Shown here piece after piece: positions 47,013 through 56,703 of a DNA stretch of 64,000 nucleotides; position 1 is the first letter of the stretch; each line of letters opens with the position of its first letter. The position numbers and the translations under genes are program-made. The notes under the pieces were generated by a model. It had not been told where the DNA came from. It saw only the letters and a program-made list of their open reading frames with translations, and did not search any database. Source of the stretch: an uncultured Pelagibacteraceae bacterium (GTDB lineage Bacteria; Pseudomonadota; Alphaproteobacteria; Pelagibacterales; Pelagibacteraceae); NCBI GenBank assembly GCA_902597055.1, contig CACJWG010000001.1, positions 103,752 through 167,751 on the forward strand, read 5' to 3'.

Positions 47013-48075
47013 GTTCTATTTAAATTTAGCTTTGAATTTAGCAAAAAACATGGAGGGTTTAACAGGCACCAATCCTTCTGTTGGAAGTATTCTTGTTAAA
47101 AACGATGAAGTTATCTCTTTAGCTTCTACGGGTTATAATGGGAGACCTCACTCTGAGTTTAGTTTATTAAATAAAATTGACAAAAAAACAACCAAGGGTT
47201 CATCTCTTTATGTAACTTTGGAACCTTGTAGTCATTATGGAAAAACACCGCCTTGCACTAACATTATAATAGATAAAAAGATTTCCAGGCTTGTTTTTGG
47301 TGCTCATGACATTGATGAAAGATCCTCAAAAAGGGCTAAACAAATCCTGAAATCAAAAAAAATTAAAGTTAAAAGTATTAATGTACCTAAGATAAATGAA
47401 TTTTATAAACCTTATATTTTTCAAAGAAAATATAAACAACCTTATATAGTAGGAAAAATAGCATGCTCAAAAGATTTTTTTATTAAAAGTTCTAAATCAA
47501 AATATATTTCTAATACATACACCCAATCTTTTACTCATCATCTCAGATATAAAAATCAAGCTATATTAGTGACTTACAAGACGATTAACGAAGACAATCC
47601 ATTATTGGATTGTAGATTATCTGGTTTAAATGAATATTCACCAATAAAAGTTATTATAGATAAAAGTTTAAAAGTAAAAAAAAACGCAAATATTTTCAAA
47701 TCAAAGAATACTAAAATAATTATTTTTTATAACTCAGGTGATAAAAAAAAAATAAAGTTTCTGAAGAGTAAAAAAGCAAAACTAATCAATGTTAAACTTG
47801 AAAAAAATGGTGAATTTGACTTAAAAAAAGTTATGTCAATTTTATACCAAAACAATATTCGTTTTTTATTAGTTGAGGGTGGAAATCAGCTTACAAACAA
47901 AATGTTGGATAAAAATTTGTTTAATGAATTTTATTTAATTAAAACAGATAGTAAATTGAGACAATCTGGTAAATTAAACATTAAAAAAATAGTTTATAAA
48001 TTATCAAAAAAATTTAAAATTAAGAGTAATATCAATCAGTATTTTGATAAAAATAGAATTACAAGATTTATTTAA
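46993..48075 (+). CDS. ribD: Bifunctional riboflavin deaminase/reductase RibD
   Basis: Carries out the second and third steps of riboflavin synthesis. It is 360 aa. The deaminase domain has PHSEFSLL (HSE instead of the common HAE) and the zinc motif [17 protein letters not shown]. The C-terminal reductase domain has [14 protein letters not shown]. The overlap with nrdR (20 bases) supports one operon nrdR-ribD-ribE-ribBA-ribH-nusB-thiL. Confidence 0.94.
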   Translation: MSSKKDKFYLNLALNLAKNMEGLTGTNPSVGSILVKNDEVISLASTGYNGRPHSEFSLLNKIDKKTTKGSSLYVTLEPCSHYGKTPPCTNIIIDKKISRLVFGAHDIDERSSKRAKQILKSKKIKVKSINVPKINEFYKPYIFQRKYKQPYIVGKIACSKDFFIKSSKSKYISNTYTQSFTHHLRYKNQAILVTYKTINEDNPLLDCRLSGLNEYSPIKVIIDKSLKVKKNANIFKSKNTKIIIFYNSGDKKKIKFLKSKKAKLINVKLEKNGEFDLKKVMSILYQNNIRFLLVEGGNQLTNKMLDKNLFNEFYLIKTDSKLRQSGKLNIKKIVYKLSKKFKIKSNINQYFDKNRITRFI

Positions 48076-48078
48076 AAA

Positions 48079-48675
48079 ATGTTTAACGGAATTATATATC
48101 AACAGGGAACTGTATCGAAATTTTCGAAGTTAAACGCAGGTACAAAAATATTTATAAAGAGCAAGCTTAAATTAGACAAAAAAGATATTGGCTCATCCAT
48201 TGCATGTGATGGTGTTTGCCTTACATTGGTTTCCAAAAGAAAAGACTTATTAGAATTTTATCTATCCAAAGAAAGTATAAACAAATCAAAGTTTAAACAT
48301 CTCAAAATTGGTCAAAAGATAAATCTTGAACTGCCTTTAAAATATGGTCAAGATATTTCAGGTCACATTTGTCAAGGCCATGTTGATTGTACTTCTTTAC
48401 TAAAAAAAATTAAGAAAGTGGGTAAGTCAATTGTATTAGAGTTTAAAATTGAAAATAAATTTTCAAAATATTTAATACCTAAAGCTTCAATACTTATAAA
48501 TGGTGTTTCGCTTACAATATCAAAAATAAAAGGTAATAACTTTCAAATTTGGTGCATTCCGCATACCTTAAAGCTTACTAATTTATCAAATTTAAAGGTG
48601 AATGATATTGTTAACATTGAAATAGATATTCTTTCAAAATATGTAAAAAAATTTTATGAAAACAAAAAAGTTTAG
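48079..48675 (+). CDS. ribE: Riboflavin synthase alpha chain
   Basis: Dismutates two lumazines to riboflavin. It is 198 aa, made of two homologous beta-barrel repeats: MFNGIIYQQGTV with IACDGVCLTL in the first, and GHICQGHVDC with LINGVSLTI in the second. It overlaps ribBA by 20 bases in another frame. Confidence 0.94.
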   Translation: MFNGIIYQQGTVSKFSKLNAGTKIFIKSKLKLDKKDIGSSIACDGVCLTLVSKRKDLLEFYLSKESINKSKFKHLKIGQKINLELPLKYGQDISGHICQGHVDCTSLLKKIKKVGKSIVLEFKIENKFSKYLIPKASILINGVSLTISKIKGNNFQIWCIPHTLKLTNLSNLKVNDIVNIEIDILSKYVKKFYENKKV

Positions 48676-49759
48676 CTCTGTAGAAAACATTATCCGTAAA
48701 GCCAAAAAAGGAGAAATGTATATCCTTGTAGATGATGAATACAGAGAAAACGAAGGTGATTTAGTAATACCGGCTTCAAATGTTTCTCCAAAGAAAATTA
48801 ATTTCATGGCAAAATATGGAAGAGGATTAATTTGTTTAGCGCTAACAAGTAAACAAGCTAAAAGATTGAATCTTTCTCTCATGTCTCCAAAAAATAAATC
48901 AAGAAACCAAACAGCTTTTACAGTATCAATAGAGGCAAGAAGGGGAGTTACAACTGGTATTTCTGCAAAAGACAGGTCTTTAACAATTAAAACAGCAATA
49001 AAAACAAATGTTAAAAAAAAAGATATAGTTTCACCGGGACATATATTTCCAATCATCTCGAAAGACGGTGGAGTTTTAGTAAGAGCAGGTCATACAGAGG
49101 CATCAGTTGATATATCAAAACTGGCAAAAAAAAACCCTTCAGCAGTAATATGTGAAATAATGAATGACAAAGGAGTAATGACAAAAGGAAAAGAGCTTTT
49201 TGAATTTGCTAATAAACATAAATTAGCTATAGCCAAAATAGAAGATTTAATTTCTTATAGATTAAAGAATGAAAAATTAGTTAAGCTTAAAAAAACTGAT
49301 AAAATTGTAATTAAAAATAAAAAATATCAAATTAAAATTTTTGAAAATCAACTTGATGGCTCTGAACATTTTGCATTAATAAAAGGCAAAATCAGCCCCA
49401 GTAAAAATACTAGGGTACGAGTTATATCCTCTAATTTGGTTGAAAGTTATTTACTAGGAAAAAGATTGCCTAATTCATTTAATAATACATTAGATTATTT
49501 TAAAGATTATAATAATTGTATATTAGTTTTTATAAGAGACTCTAATTTAAAATCTGTATCTTCTACTTTAAGGGACTTTAAATCTGATAAGAAAAATAAA
49601 ATGGGCACTGATAAACTAATTAGAAACTATGGTATTGGTGCACAAATAATAAAAGCTTTAAGAGTAAAAAATATGATATTAGTTACCAGATCGCCAAAAA
49701 AAGTTATTGGCTTAGAAGGTTTTGGAATTAGAATTACTAAACAAGAAATTATAAAATGA
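48656..49759 (+). CDS. ribBA: DHBP synthase fused to a degenerate GTP cyclohydrolase II domain
   Basis: The N-terminal half (about 1-205) makes 3,4-dihydroxybutanone 4-phosphate: DDEYRENEGDLVIPA (26-40), YGRGLICLALT and RRGVTTGISAKDR are intact. The C-terminal half resembles GTP cyclohydrolase II, but at about residues 250-265, where the family has SEC...RCDCG zinc ligands, it reads VRVISSNLVESYLLGK with no cysteine. This half is probably inactive. Total 367 aa. It overlaps ribH by 4 bases. Confidence 0.9.
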   Translation: MKTKKFSSVENIIRKAKKGEMYILVDDEYRENEGDLVIPASNVSPKKINFMAKYGRGLICLALTSKQAKRLNLSLMSPKNKSRNQTAFTVSIEARRGVTTGISAKDRSLTIKTAIKTNVKKKDIVSPGHIFPIISKDGGVLVRAGHTEASVDISKLAKKNPSAVICEIMNDKGVMTKGKELFEFANKHKLAIAKIEDLISYRLKNEKLVKLKKTDKIVIKNKKYQIKIFENQLDGSEHFALIKGKISPSKNTRVRVISSNLVESYLLGKRLPNSFNNTLDYFKDYNNCILVFIRDSNLKSVSSTLRDFKSDKKNKMGTDKLIRNYGIGAQIIKALRVKNMILVTRSPKKVIGLEGFGIRITKQEIIK

Positions 49760-50169
49760 AAAAAATTTGTATAGTCGCATCAAAATATTATGAAGATATC
49801 ATAAATATGCTAGTTAGTGGTGTTAATGATGTTCTAAACAGTCATAAAAAAAAAATTAAAACAAAGATTATTTATGTTCCAGGTGTTTTCGAAATACCAT
49901 TTGCGATATCAAAAAATTTAAAAAAATATGATGCTTTTATAGCCTTAGGATGTGTCATCAAAGGTGAAACGCCTCATTTTGATTTTATCAGTAAATCTTC
50001 AATAGATGCAATAATGAAATTATCAATTGAAAGTAAAAAACCTATTGGAAATGGAATTTTAACTTGCTTAAATAAAGACCAAGCAATTGAACGTGCTGAT
50101 AAATCAAATAAAAACAAAGGTAAAGAAGCTGCAAACGCAGCAATTGAACTTTTGATTAACGACAACTAA
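49756..50169 (+). CDS. ribH: 6,7-dimethyl-8-ribityllumazine synthase
   Basis: Joins DHBP with the ribitylaminopyrimidine to give lumazine. It is 137 aa: VPGVFEIPFAI and ALGCVIKGETPHFDFI are the conserved substrate-binding blocks. It starts in an ATGA overlap with ribBA and lies 4 bases before nusB. Confidence 0.95.
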   Translation: MKKICIVASKYYEDIINMLVSGVNDVLNSHKKKIKTKIIYVPGVFEIPFAISKNLKKYDAFIALGCVIKGETPHFDFISKSSIDAIMKLSIESKKPIGNGILTCLNKDQAIERADKSNKNKGKEAANAAIELLINDN

Positions 50170-50173
50170 AAAG

Positions 50174-50569
50174 ATGCAGCCACAATATAGTCCAAAAAAC
50201 AATCCAAGAGTAATTATAATTCAAAAATTATATGGAAAATTTTTTAATAAAGAAGAGGAATTAACATTTCCTAAACACAGATTTAAAAAATTTATAAAGG
50301 ACGTTGTAAAGGGTACAATTGAACGAAATGAAGTAATTGATAATGAAATTCAAATACATTTAGAAAATGACATTAAACTTAAAAAACTTGATAAAATTTT
50401 TATAATAATAATTAAAAGTGCTATTTTTGAATTTTTATACAAACCGAATGTTTCTTCAAAAATAATTATCAAAGAATATCTAAATGCATCTAATTATTTT
50501 ATAGACTTATCACAAACGAAATATCTTAATGCATTATTAGATAAAATATCAAATAAAATCAGAGCTTAA
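50174..50569 (+). CDS. nusB: Transcription antitermination factor NusB
   Basis: RNA-binding component of the rRNA antitermination complex. It is 131 aa and mostly helical. RVIIIQKLYGKFF at the N terminus and SAIFEFLYKPNVSSKIIIKEYLN at the C terminus (shared with NusB proteins) support the call, as does the ribH-nusB order. Sequence conservation is weaker than for its neighbours. Confidence 0.88.
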   Translation: MQPQYSPKNNPRVIIIQKLYGKFFNKEEELTFPKHRFKKFIKDVVKGTIERNEVIDNEIQIHLENDIKLKKLDKIFIIIIKSAIFEFLYKPNVSSKIIIKEYLNASNYFIDLSQTKYLNALLDKISNKIRA

Positions 50570-51532
50570 ATGAACGAAGTTCAATTAATTGACAAATTTC
50601 TTAAAAGATTAACCAAAAAAAAAAGTTCATCTCAAGGTCTAAACGATGATATTTTTTTTGATAAATCCAACAAATTAGCAGTATCTGTTGATACTTATGT
50701 TGAAAAAGTACACTTTCCTAATTTTAAAGCACCTGATCTTATAATTAAAAAGATTTTAAGATCATCACTATCGGATTTAATTTGTAAGGGTGTTAAACCA
50801 AAATATTATTTTATATCAGCGAGTGGTAACTCAAAATCTTTCTCAAACAAAAATTTAAAAAAGATTTCAAACTCTTTATCCTTAGAACAGAAAAAATTTG
50901 ATATTGAATTATCTGGTGGTGATACAGTTTATTCTAATACCAACTCTTTTACATGTTGTGTTATAGGATTTTCCAATAAGATAGTAAAAAGACATAACTC
51001 AATGATTGGAGATGATATATACATTACTGGTCACTTAGGCGATAGTTTCATAGGTCTTCAAATTTTGAAAAAAAAAATTTCAATACCAAAACGTTTGAAA
51101 AAATATTTCATTTCTAAATTTTATATGCCATCTATAAATTTAAAGATGGTAAATTTCTTACAAAAATTTGCAAATACTTCTATTGATATATCTGATGGGT
51201 TGTTGATTGATTTGAAAAAAATGATAAGACAACAGAAACATGGTTTTTCACTTAGATTAGATGACATTAAATTATCAAATCAACTCAAAAAGGTATTAAG
51301 TAGAAATAAAAGGTTTAAAATTGAAAATATAATTTTTAATGGTGATGATTATGAAATTATTTTCACTTCTCATAAAAAAAACCGATCTTTAATCAATAAG
51401 TACGCCAAAAGTAAAAAACTTAAAATTCAAAGAATCGGTAAAATCTTAAAAAAACACCAAGATTCCTGTATTTTAAAAGGTAACAACAAGTTTAGAATAA
51501 ATAAAAACCTTGGTTATATTCATCAATTTTAA
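50570..51532 (+). CDS. thiL: Thiamine-monophosphate kinase
   Basis: Phosphorylates thiamine monophosphate to thiamine diphosphate. It is 320 aa of the PurM/ThiL family: NDDIFFD, AVSVDTYVEKVHF, ELSGGDTVYS and DISDGLLIDL are visible. It follows nusB with no gap, as in many proteobacteria, and is the end of the riboflavin/nusB operon. Confidence 0.93.
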   Translation: MNEVQLIDKFLKRLTKKKSSSQGLNDDIFFDKSNKLAVSVDTYVEKVHFPNFKAPDLIIKKILRSSLSDLICKGVKPKYYFISASGNSKSFSNKNLKKISNSLSLEQKKFDIELSGGDTVYSNTNSFTCCVIGFSNKIVKRHNSMIGDDIYITGHLGDSFIGLQILKKKISIPKRLKKYFISKFYMPSINLKMVNFLQKFANTSIDISDGLLIDLKKMIRQQKHGFSLRLDDIKLSNQLKKVLSRNKRFKIENIIFNGDDYEIIFTSHKKNRSLINKYAKSKKLKIQRIGKILKKHQDSCILKGNNKFRINKNLGYIHQF

Positions 51533-51611
51533 CTAATATTATATTGCCTTTTATACTTATTTTTGTAATGTCCGTTTTTTTAAATAGAAACTTTTAATAC
51601 ATAAGGAATTT

Positions 51612-53717
51612 ATGAACTATAATGTTGAAACAATTTTAATCTACACAATTCTAGCTGGTATCTTATCAATAGTTTACGGATATTTTACAGGAAAAAATAT
51701 TTTAGCTGCAAGTACAGGAAACTCTAAGATGCAAGAAATTGCATCTGCAATTCAAATTGGAGCAAAAGCTTATTTAAACAGACAGTATAAGACTATTGCA
51801 ATTGTTGGTTTGGTGGTTCTTGTTATTATAAGTTTTTCATTCAGCTTCTTAGTGGGTTTAGGTTACTTAATTGGTGCTGCATTATCTGGTATTGCCGGTT
51901 ATGTGGGAATGTTAGTTTCAGTTCAGGCTAATGTTAGAACGGCAGAAGCATCTAGAAAAGGTTTATCAAATGGTTTGTCAATTGCATTTAAATCTGGTGC
52001 AGTTACAGGAATGTTGGTTGCTGGATTAGCTCTATTATCAATAGCAGTTTACTATTATTTACTTTTAAAATTTAATGTTGATAAAAGAGAATTAATCAAT
52101 GCACTTATTGCATTAGGATTTGGTGCTTCACTTATTTCTATATTTGCACGATTAGGTGGTGGAATTTTTACAAAAGGAGCTGATGTCGGTGCAGATTTAG
52201 TTGGAAAAGTAGAGGCAGGGATTCCAGAAGATGATCCGAGAAACCCAGCAGTAATAGCAGATAACGTTGGTGACAACGTTGGTGATTGCGCTGGAATGGC
52301 AGCTGATTTATTTGAAACTTATGCAGTAACGATAGTTGCTACAATGGTTTTATCCTCAATTTTTTTTCAAAATGATTTAATGATGATGGTTTATCCTCTT
52401 ACTATTGGAGGCGCTTGTATAGTTACTTCAATTCTTGGCACGTTTTTTGTAAGATTAGGTTCATCAAGAAATATAATGCTTGCTCTTTATAAAGGGTTTG
52501 TTGTTACTGCAATTACATCTTTACTAGTTCTATATCCACTTACTGATTATGTTTTAGGTTTAGAAAAAGTTTATTCAGTAGGTAATAAACAATTTTCTGG
52601 TTTAAGTCTTTATTACTGCAGTGTAATTGGATTAGTGATTACAGGTCTAATCATATGGGTAACGGAATATTATACTGGTACAAATTATAGACCAGTAAAA
52701 AGTGTGGCATCCTCATCTACTACTGGACATGGTACAAATGTAATACAAGGACTTGCTGTTTCTATGGAAGCGACAGCAATACCAGCGCTAATTATTGTTG
52801 GTGGAATCTTATTAACGAATTATATAGCTGGATTATATGGAATAGCCATTGCTGTAACTGCAATGTTAGCTCTTGCAGGAATGGTAGTAGCATTAGATGC
52901 GTATGGACCGGTAACAGATAACGCTGGTGGAATTGCTGAAATGTCAAACTTACCTAAAAATATTAGAAAAACTACCGATGCTTTGGACGCAGTTGGTAAC
53001 ACCACTAAAGCTGTTACCAAAGGTTATGCAATTGGTTCTGCAGGATTAGGAGCCTTGGTCTTATTTGCAGCATACACTGAAGATATTAAGTTTTTCTCAG
53101 ATCTTCCAGGGTCGAAACTAGAAAATGTTGTTGTAAGCTTTGATCTTTCCAATCCTTTCGTAGTTGTTGGTTTATTAGTTGGTGGTATGTTGCCATATCT
53201 TTTTGGATCAATGGGTATGCAAGCTGTTGGAAGAGCAGGGGGTGCTGTTGTGATTGAAGTTAGAAGACAGTTTAAAAAAATTCCCGGTATAATGAAAAGA
53301 AAAGCTAAACCTGATTATGGTAAATTAGTTGATTTACTTACAAAAGCTGCAATTAAAGAAATGATTATACCTTCTCTATTACCGGTTTTATCTCCAATAG
53401 TTTTGTATCTAATTATTTATCAAATTGGTGGTCAGGTTGCTGCATTATCATCTGTAGGTGCAATGTTGCTTGGGGTTATAATCACAGGTCTCTTTGTTGC
53501 AATCTCAATGACCGCAGGTGGCGGCGCATGGGACAACGCAAAAAAATATATAGAAGACGGTAATCATGGTGGAAAAGGATCTGAGGCTCACAAAGCTGCA
53601 GTAACTGGTGATACAGTTGGTGATCCTTATAAAGATACAGCAGGACCAGCAGTTAATCCAATGATAAAGATAACTAACATAGTTGCATTATTACTTTTGG
53701 CTGTAATTGCTGGATAA
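51612..53717 (+). CDS. hppA: Proton-translocating pyrophosphatase, K+-independent type
   Basis: Inner-membrane enzyme that couples PPi hydrolysis to H+ pumping. It is 701 aa with about 15-16 hydrophobic segments. The substrate motifs [11 protein letters not shown] (from D191) and DNVGDNVGD are intact. [10 protein letters not shown] has lysine K466, the residue that marks K+-independent enzymes (alanine in K+-dependent ones). AAGGA at 51603-51607 is a clear ribosome binding site. It is monocistronic, 79 bases after thiL. Confidence 0.96.
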   Translation: MNYNVETILIYTILAGILSIVYGYFTGKNILAASTGNSKMQEIASAIQIGAKAYLNRQYKTIAIVGLVVLVIISFSFSFLVGLGYLIGAALSGIAGYVGMLVSVQANVRTAEASRKGLSNGLSIAFKSGAVTGMLVAGLALLSIAVYYYLLLKFNVDKRELINALIALGFGASLISIFARLGGGIFTKGADVGADLVGKVEAGIPEDDPRNPAVIADNVGDNVGDCAGMAADLFETYAVTIVATMVLSSIFFQNDLMMMVYPLTIGGACIVTSILGTFFVRLGSSRNIMLALYKGFVVTAITSLLVLYPLTDYVLGLEKVYSVGNKQFSGLSLYYCSVIGLVITGLIIWVTEYYTGTNYRPVKSVASSSTTGHGTNVIQGLAVSMEATAIPALIIVGGILLTNYIAGLYGIAIAVTAMLALAGMVVALDAYGPVTDNAGGIAEMSNLPKNIRKTTDALDAVGNTTKAVTKGYAIGSAGLGALVLFAAYTEDIKFFSDLPGSKLENVVVSFDLSNPFVVVGLLVGGMLPYLFGSMGMQAVGRAGGAVVIEVRRQFKKIPGIMKRKAKPDYGKLVDLLTKAAIKEMIIPSLLPVLSPIVLYLIIYQIGGQVAALSSVGAMLLGVIITGLFVAISMTAGGGAWDNAKKYIEDGNHGGKGSEAHKAAVTGDTVGDPYKDTAGPAVNPMIKITNIVALLLLAVIAG

Positions 53718-53721
53718 AAGG

Positions 53722-54192
53722 TTATTGACCACCTTCTTGTCTTTTCTTTCTAACTCCTAGGGGGTCATTAATTTTTTGCCTCATACTTGATAAAAAGTCA
53801 TAAATAAAACTTCTTTTACCATATGTTATTTCTGTACTGTCTTTATCAAACTTTAATTTATTCATATCCTCAATATCGTAAAAATCAATTTTTGCTAATA
53901 ATCCCATTTGATCAATTTCAAGAACAAGAACATTGTTTACAACTAACTCTCGTCTGCCAAAAATGTGAGTATTAGTAATTTTCCTTTCAATATATATCCA
54001 AACATCGTTATCAAAAGTGCTTTTAGTTGATGGCTCACCGAAAATTTTTACAATATCATTTTTATTTGTAGAATTAACTTGAATTTTTTTCATTTTTTTC
54101 TCAATAAAATAGACACCATGATGATCATCAACAAGATTTAAAGAACAATTTGAAATTACGATGAATAAAGATATAAGAAGTATTATTTTCAT
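53722..54192 (-). CDS. bamE: Outer membrane assembly lipoprotein BamE (SmpA/OmlA)
   Basis: Small lipoprotein of the BAM complex that inserts outer-membrane proteins. I choose the start at 54192 (156 aa) because MKIILLISLFIVISNCS is a lipoprotein signal with the modified cysteine at 17; an in-frame start at 54279 would bury it. The SmpA/OmlA fold is seen in KNDIVKIFGEPSTKSTFDNDVWIYIE. Its start codon overlaps the divergent chaperone gene's start (CATG at 54190-54193). Confidence 0.88.
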   Translation of the reverse strand: MKIILLISLFIVISNCSLNLVDDHHGVYFIEKKMKKIQVNSTNKNDIVKIFGEPSTKSTFDNDVWIYIERKITNTHIFGRRELVVNNVLVLEIDQMGLLAKIDFYDIEDMNKLKFDKDSTEITYGKRSFIYDFLSSMRQKINDPLGVRKKRQEGGQ

Positions 54193-54664
54193 GATTAAAG
54201 CATTTGTCAATTTATATAATAGTTTAGTAAATCTCTCTAGAAATAAAAGTCTTTTTTCTTTATTTACTGATAAAGACACTTTTTCAGATCGAATATTAAT
54301 TTTGATGTTTCATTTTGCCTTTTTTTTGAGAGAATATAAAAAAAATACTGACAAAGAATATTTACAAAAGTTTTTCGATTATTTTTTCAGACAAATTGAG
54401 CTAAATTTAAGAGAAATTGGTTATGGGGATGTATCAATTAATAAGAAAATGAAAGACTACATAAATATTTTTTATTCAATTTTGGATAAAATAAATGATT
54501 GGAACAACATAGATAATCAAAAAAAGGGTCTAATTTTAGGTTTTTACTTCAAAATAAATAGCAATCAGCTAAGAATTGTTGAATATTTTAATAACTTTGA
54601 GATATATTTATCGAAAACCTCTTTAAAATCATTTACAAAGAGTGTAATAAATCATAAATTTTAA
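54191..54664 (+). CDS. Ubiquinol-cytochrome c chaperone family protein (CBP3-like)
   Basis: 157-aa protein of the family that assists cytochrome bc1 assembly in mitochondria and alphaproteobacteria. FRQIELNLREIGYGDVSINKKM is the best-matching block. I take the ATG at 54191 (MIKAFVNLYNS); an ATG at 54161 is also in frame. Gene order bamE(-)/chaperone(+) before rpmF-plsX is familiar in alphaproteobacteria. The DUF177 (yceD) gene often found next is absent. Confidence 0.82.
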   Translation: MIKAFVNLYNSLVNLSRNKSLFSLFTDKDTFSDRILILMFHFAFFLREYKKNTDKEYLQKFFDYFFRQIELNLREIGYGDVSINKKMKDYINIFYSILDKINDWNNIDNQKKGLILGFYFKINSNQLRIVEYFNNFEIYLSKTSLKSFTKSVINHKF

Positions 54665-54667
54665 ATT

Positions 54668-54847
54668 ATGGCTGTACCAAAACGTAAAACAACTAAATCA
54701 AGAGCTGGAAAAAGAAGATCTCATATACAATTCAATACAAAAAATGTTATTGAAGATAAAAAATCAGGTGAATATCGTCTTTCACATCATTTGGATTTAA
54801 AAACTGGTACTTATAAAGGTAGACAGGTACTAGATCCTAAGGAATAA
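54668..54847 (+). CDS. rpmF: 50S ribosomal protein L32
   Basis: 59-aa ORF starting [19 protein letters not shown], diagnostic of L32, and ending RQVLDPKE. No cysteine pair is present, so this is the zinc-free form. It begins 3 bases after the chaperone gene and 9 bases before plsX, the widespread rpmF-plsX pairing that links translation with lipid synthesis. Confidence 0.97.
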   Translation: MAVPKRKTTKSRAGKRRSHIQFNTKNVIEDKKSGEYRLSHHLDLKTGTYKGRQVLDPKE

Positions 54848-54856
54848 ATTTTCTAT

Positions 54857-55861
54857 ATGACCAAAATCTTAAATATTGCAGTTGATGCAATGGGTGGGGA
54901 AGGTTCACCAAAAAAAGCTATAGATGGAATAATACATCACTCTAATTCATCGAAAAATATAAATTACAATATATTTGGCGATGAAACCGAAATTAAAGAA
55001 TTGTTAAAAGATTTAAGAAACAACTCATATAAGATTTTTGACACAAAAGATAAAATACTCGATACGGATTCTCCATTAACAGCTGCTAGAAAAGGAAAAA
55101 ACTCGAGTATGTGGAAAGCAATAGAAAGTGTTAAATCGAAAGAATCAGATATAGTAATATCAGCAGGAAACACCGGTGCATTATTCGTTATTGCAAAAAT
55201 GAATTTAGAAATGATAGAAAATATCGATAAACCGGCTTTATCAGCTTTATGGCCGAATAAATCAGGAATGAATGTTGTTCTCGATCTTGGAGCAAACATT
55301 GAGTGCAGTGAAAAAAATTTAACTGATTTTGCAATAATGGGTTCATCTTTGTTTAAATCGCTTTTTCCTAAAGAGCAACCAAAAGTAGCGCTATTAAATA
55401 TTGGATCTGAAGACATAAAGGGTAATGAAATAATAAAAAGCGCTCACAAGATTTTAAGTGAAAAAAAAAGTAATGAATTTAATTTTGCTGGGTATATTGA
55501 AGGTAATAATATTATGTCAGGTGATGTAAATGTTATTGTGACAGATGGTTTTACTGGAAACATTGCACTAAAAACGGCGGAAGGGACAGCAAATTTTATA
55601 ATGAAAGAGGTCAAGAATTCGATGACATCAAATTTATATGGAAAAGTTCTCTCATTTTTAAATATTAAGAATATAAAAAAGGTCAAGGATAAATTAGACC
55701 CTAGACTTTATAATGGAGCAATACTTATTGGTTTAAATTCCCCAGTGGTTAAAAGTCATGGCTCAACCGATTACATTGGATTTTCTAACTCATTAAAAGT
55801 CTGTGAAAAAATTGTTAATGGAAACTTGATAGAGAAAATTAAAGATAATATCATTAATTAA
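54857..55861 (+). CDS. plsX: Phosphate acyltransferase PlsX
   Basis: Makes acyl-phosphate from acyl-ACP for PlsY. It is 334 aa: VDAMGGEGSPKKAIDG, SAGNTGALFVIAK and VTDGFTGNIALKTAEG are conserved. The usual next gene, fabH, is absent: ihfA starts on the last base of plsX. Confidence 0.96.
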   Translation: MTKILNIAVDAMGGEGSPKKAIDGIIHHSNSSKNINYNIFGDETEIKELLKDLRNNSYKIFDTKDKILDTDSPLTAARKGKNSSMWKAIESVKSKESDIVISAGNTGALFVIAKMNLEMIENIDKPALSALWPNKSGMNVVLDLGANIECSEKNLTDFAIMGSSLFKSLFPKEQPKVALLNIGSEDIKGNEIIKSAHKILSEKKSNEFNFAGYIEGNNIMSGDVNVIVTDGFTGNIALKTAEGTANFIMKEVKNSMTSNLYGKVLSFLNIKNIKKVKDKLDPRLYNGAILIGLNSPVVKSHGSTDYIGFSNSLKVCEKIVNGNLIEKIKDNIIN

Positions 55862-56175
55862 TGAGAGTAAATCTTACAAAAAAAGAAATCATCAATTCTG
55901 TATTTATGCAAATAGGTTTTTCAAAAAAAATGTCAGAGAGTATTCTTGAGGATATTTTGTCTGATATTGTTAAAAATCTTAAAAAATATAAAGTTGTAAA
56001 GATATCTAATTTTGGAACTTTTCATATACGTTTTAAAAAGAGTCGTGTTGGGAGGAACCCTAAAACAAAAGAGGAAAAAATTATTAAAGAGAGAAATGTA
56101 GTATTATTTAAACCATCTAAAGATTTTAAAAACTTTATTAACGAGAATAATGAAAAAAAGCTCAAAAGCCTATAA
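55861..56175 (+). CDS. ihfA: Integration host factor alpha subunit
   Basis: DNA-bending HU/IHF-family protein of 104 aa. LTKKEIINSVFMQIGFSKKMSE, ISNFGTFHIRFK and the DNA-intercalating arm motif RVGRNPKTKEE are intact. The R-x-GRNPKT arm and the position before merR favour IHF alpha over HU. It overlaps plsX by 1 base and merR by 26. Confidence 0.9.
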   Translation: MRVNLTKKEIINSVFMQIGFSKKMSESILEDILSDIVKNLKKYKVVKISNFGTFHIRFKKSRVGRNPKTKEEKIIKERNVVLFKPSKDFKNFINENNEKKLKSL

Positions 56176-56530
56176 AACAATTGGTGAAGTTGCTGAAATA
56201 TTAGAATTAAACTCTTTTGGAAATAAAAAGAATACTCATACAATTCGCTACTGGGAAAGTGAGTTTAAACAAATAAAACCAATTATAATTAATAAAAGAA
56301 GACATTATGACGATAAAAATATAGATGTTCTAAAGAAAATTAAGTTCTTACTTAAGGATAAAGGAATGACTATTTCTGGTGCAAAAAAACAATTAAATGA
56401 AGATTTTTTTAATATTGACGCTAATGAAAATAAAACTATAAATGCTTTAGATTTAAAATTAAAGCTTAACAAAATAAATAAATTAATAAAAAATTTAAAA
56501 ACCTCAAATGGCAAAAAAAACACACGTTAA
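56150..56530 (+). CDS. MerR-family transcriptional regulator
   Basis: 126 aa with an N-terminal winged helix-turn-helix: YKTIGEVAEILEL, TIRYWESEFKQIKP and the RRHYDDKNIDVLKKIKFLL segment. Such a MerR gene after ihfA is a stable alphaproteobacterial pairing, its target unknown. It starts 26 bases inside ihfA and its end overlaps rpmG by 23 bases. Confidence 0.9.
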   Translation: MKKSSKAYKTIGEVAEILELNSFGNKKNTHTIRYWESEFKQIKPIIINKRRHYDDKNIDVLKKIKFLLKDKGMTISGAKKQLNEDFFNIDANENKTINALDLKLKLNKINKLIKNLKTSNGKKNTR

Positions 56531-56699
56531 AGTAAGATTAGTACCAGAGGCTAAACCTGATAGTCCATTTTTCTATTATGTAAAGAAACCAGCTGGTGGT
56601 GAAAAGGCTAAGATCAAGCTAAAGGCAAAAAAATACAATCCTTCTACAAGAAAACATGAAGTTTTTGTCGAAAAAAAACTTCCGCCGCATAGTAAATAA
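56508..56699 (+). CDS. rpmG: 50S ribosomal protein L33
   Basis: 63 aa. MAKKTHVKVRLVPEA, FFYYVKKP and YNPSTRKHEVFVEKKLP are the L33 pattern seen in alphaproteobacteria. No zinc cysteines are present (C-minus form). Its start lies 23 bases inside the merR gene; the reading frames differ. Confidence 0.94.
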   Translation: MAKKTHVKVRLVPEAKPDSPFFYYVKKPAGGEKAKIKLKAKKYNPSTRKHEVFVEKKLPPHSK

Positions 56700-56703
56700 T
56701 TAA

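Noticed and set aside
54964..55416. 150-codon minus-strand ORF across plsX
   Set aside because: Mirrors the conserved plsX frame; composition is typical of antisense reading of lysine-rich codons.
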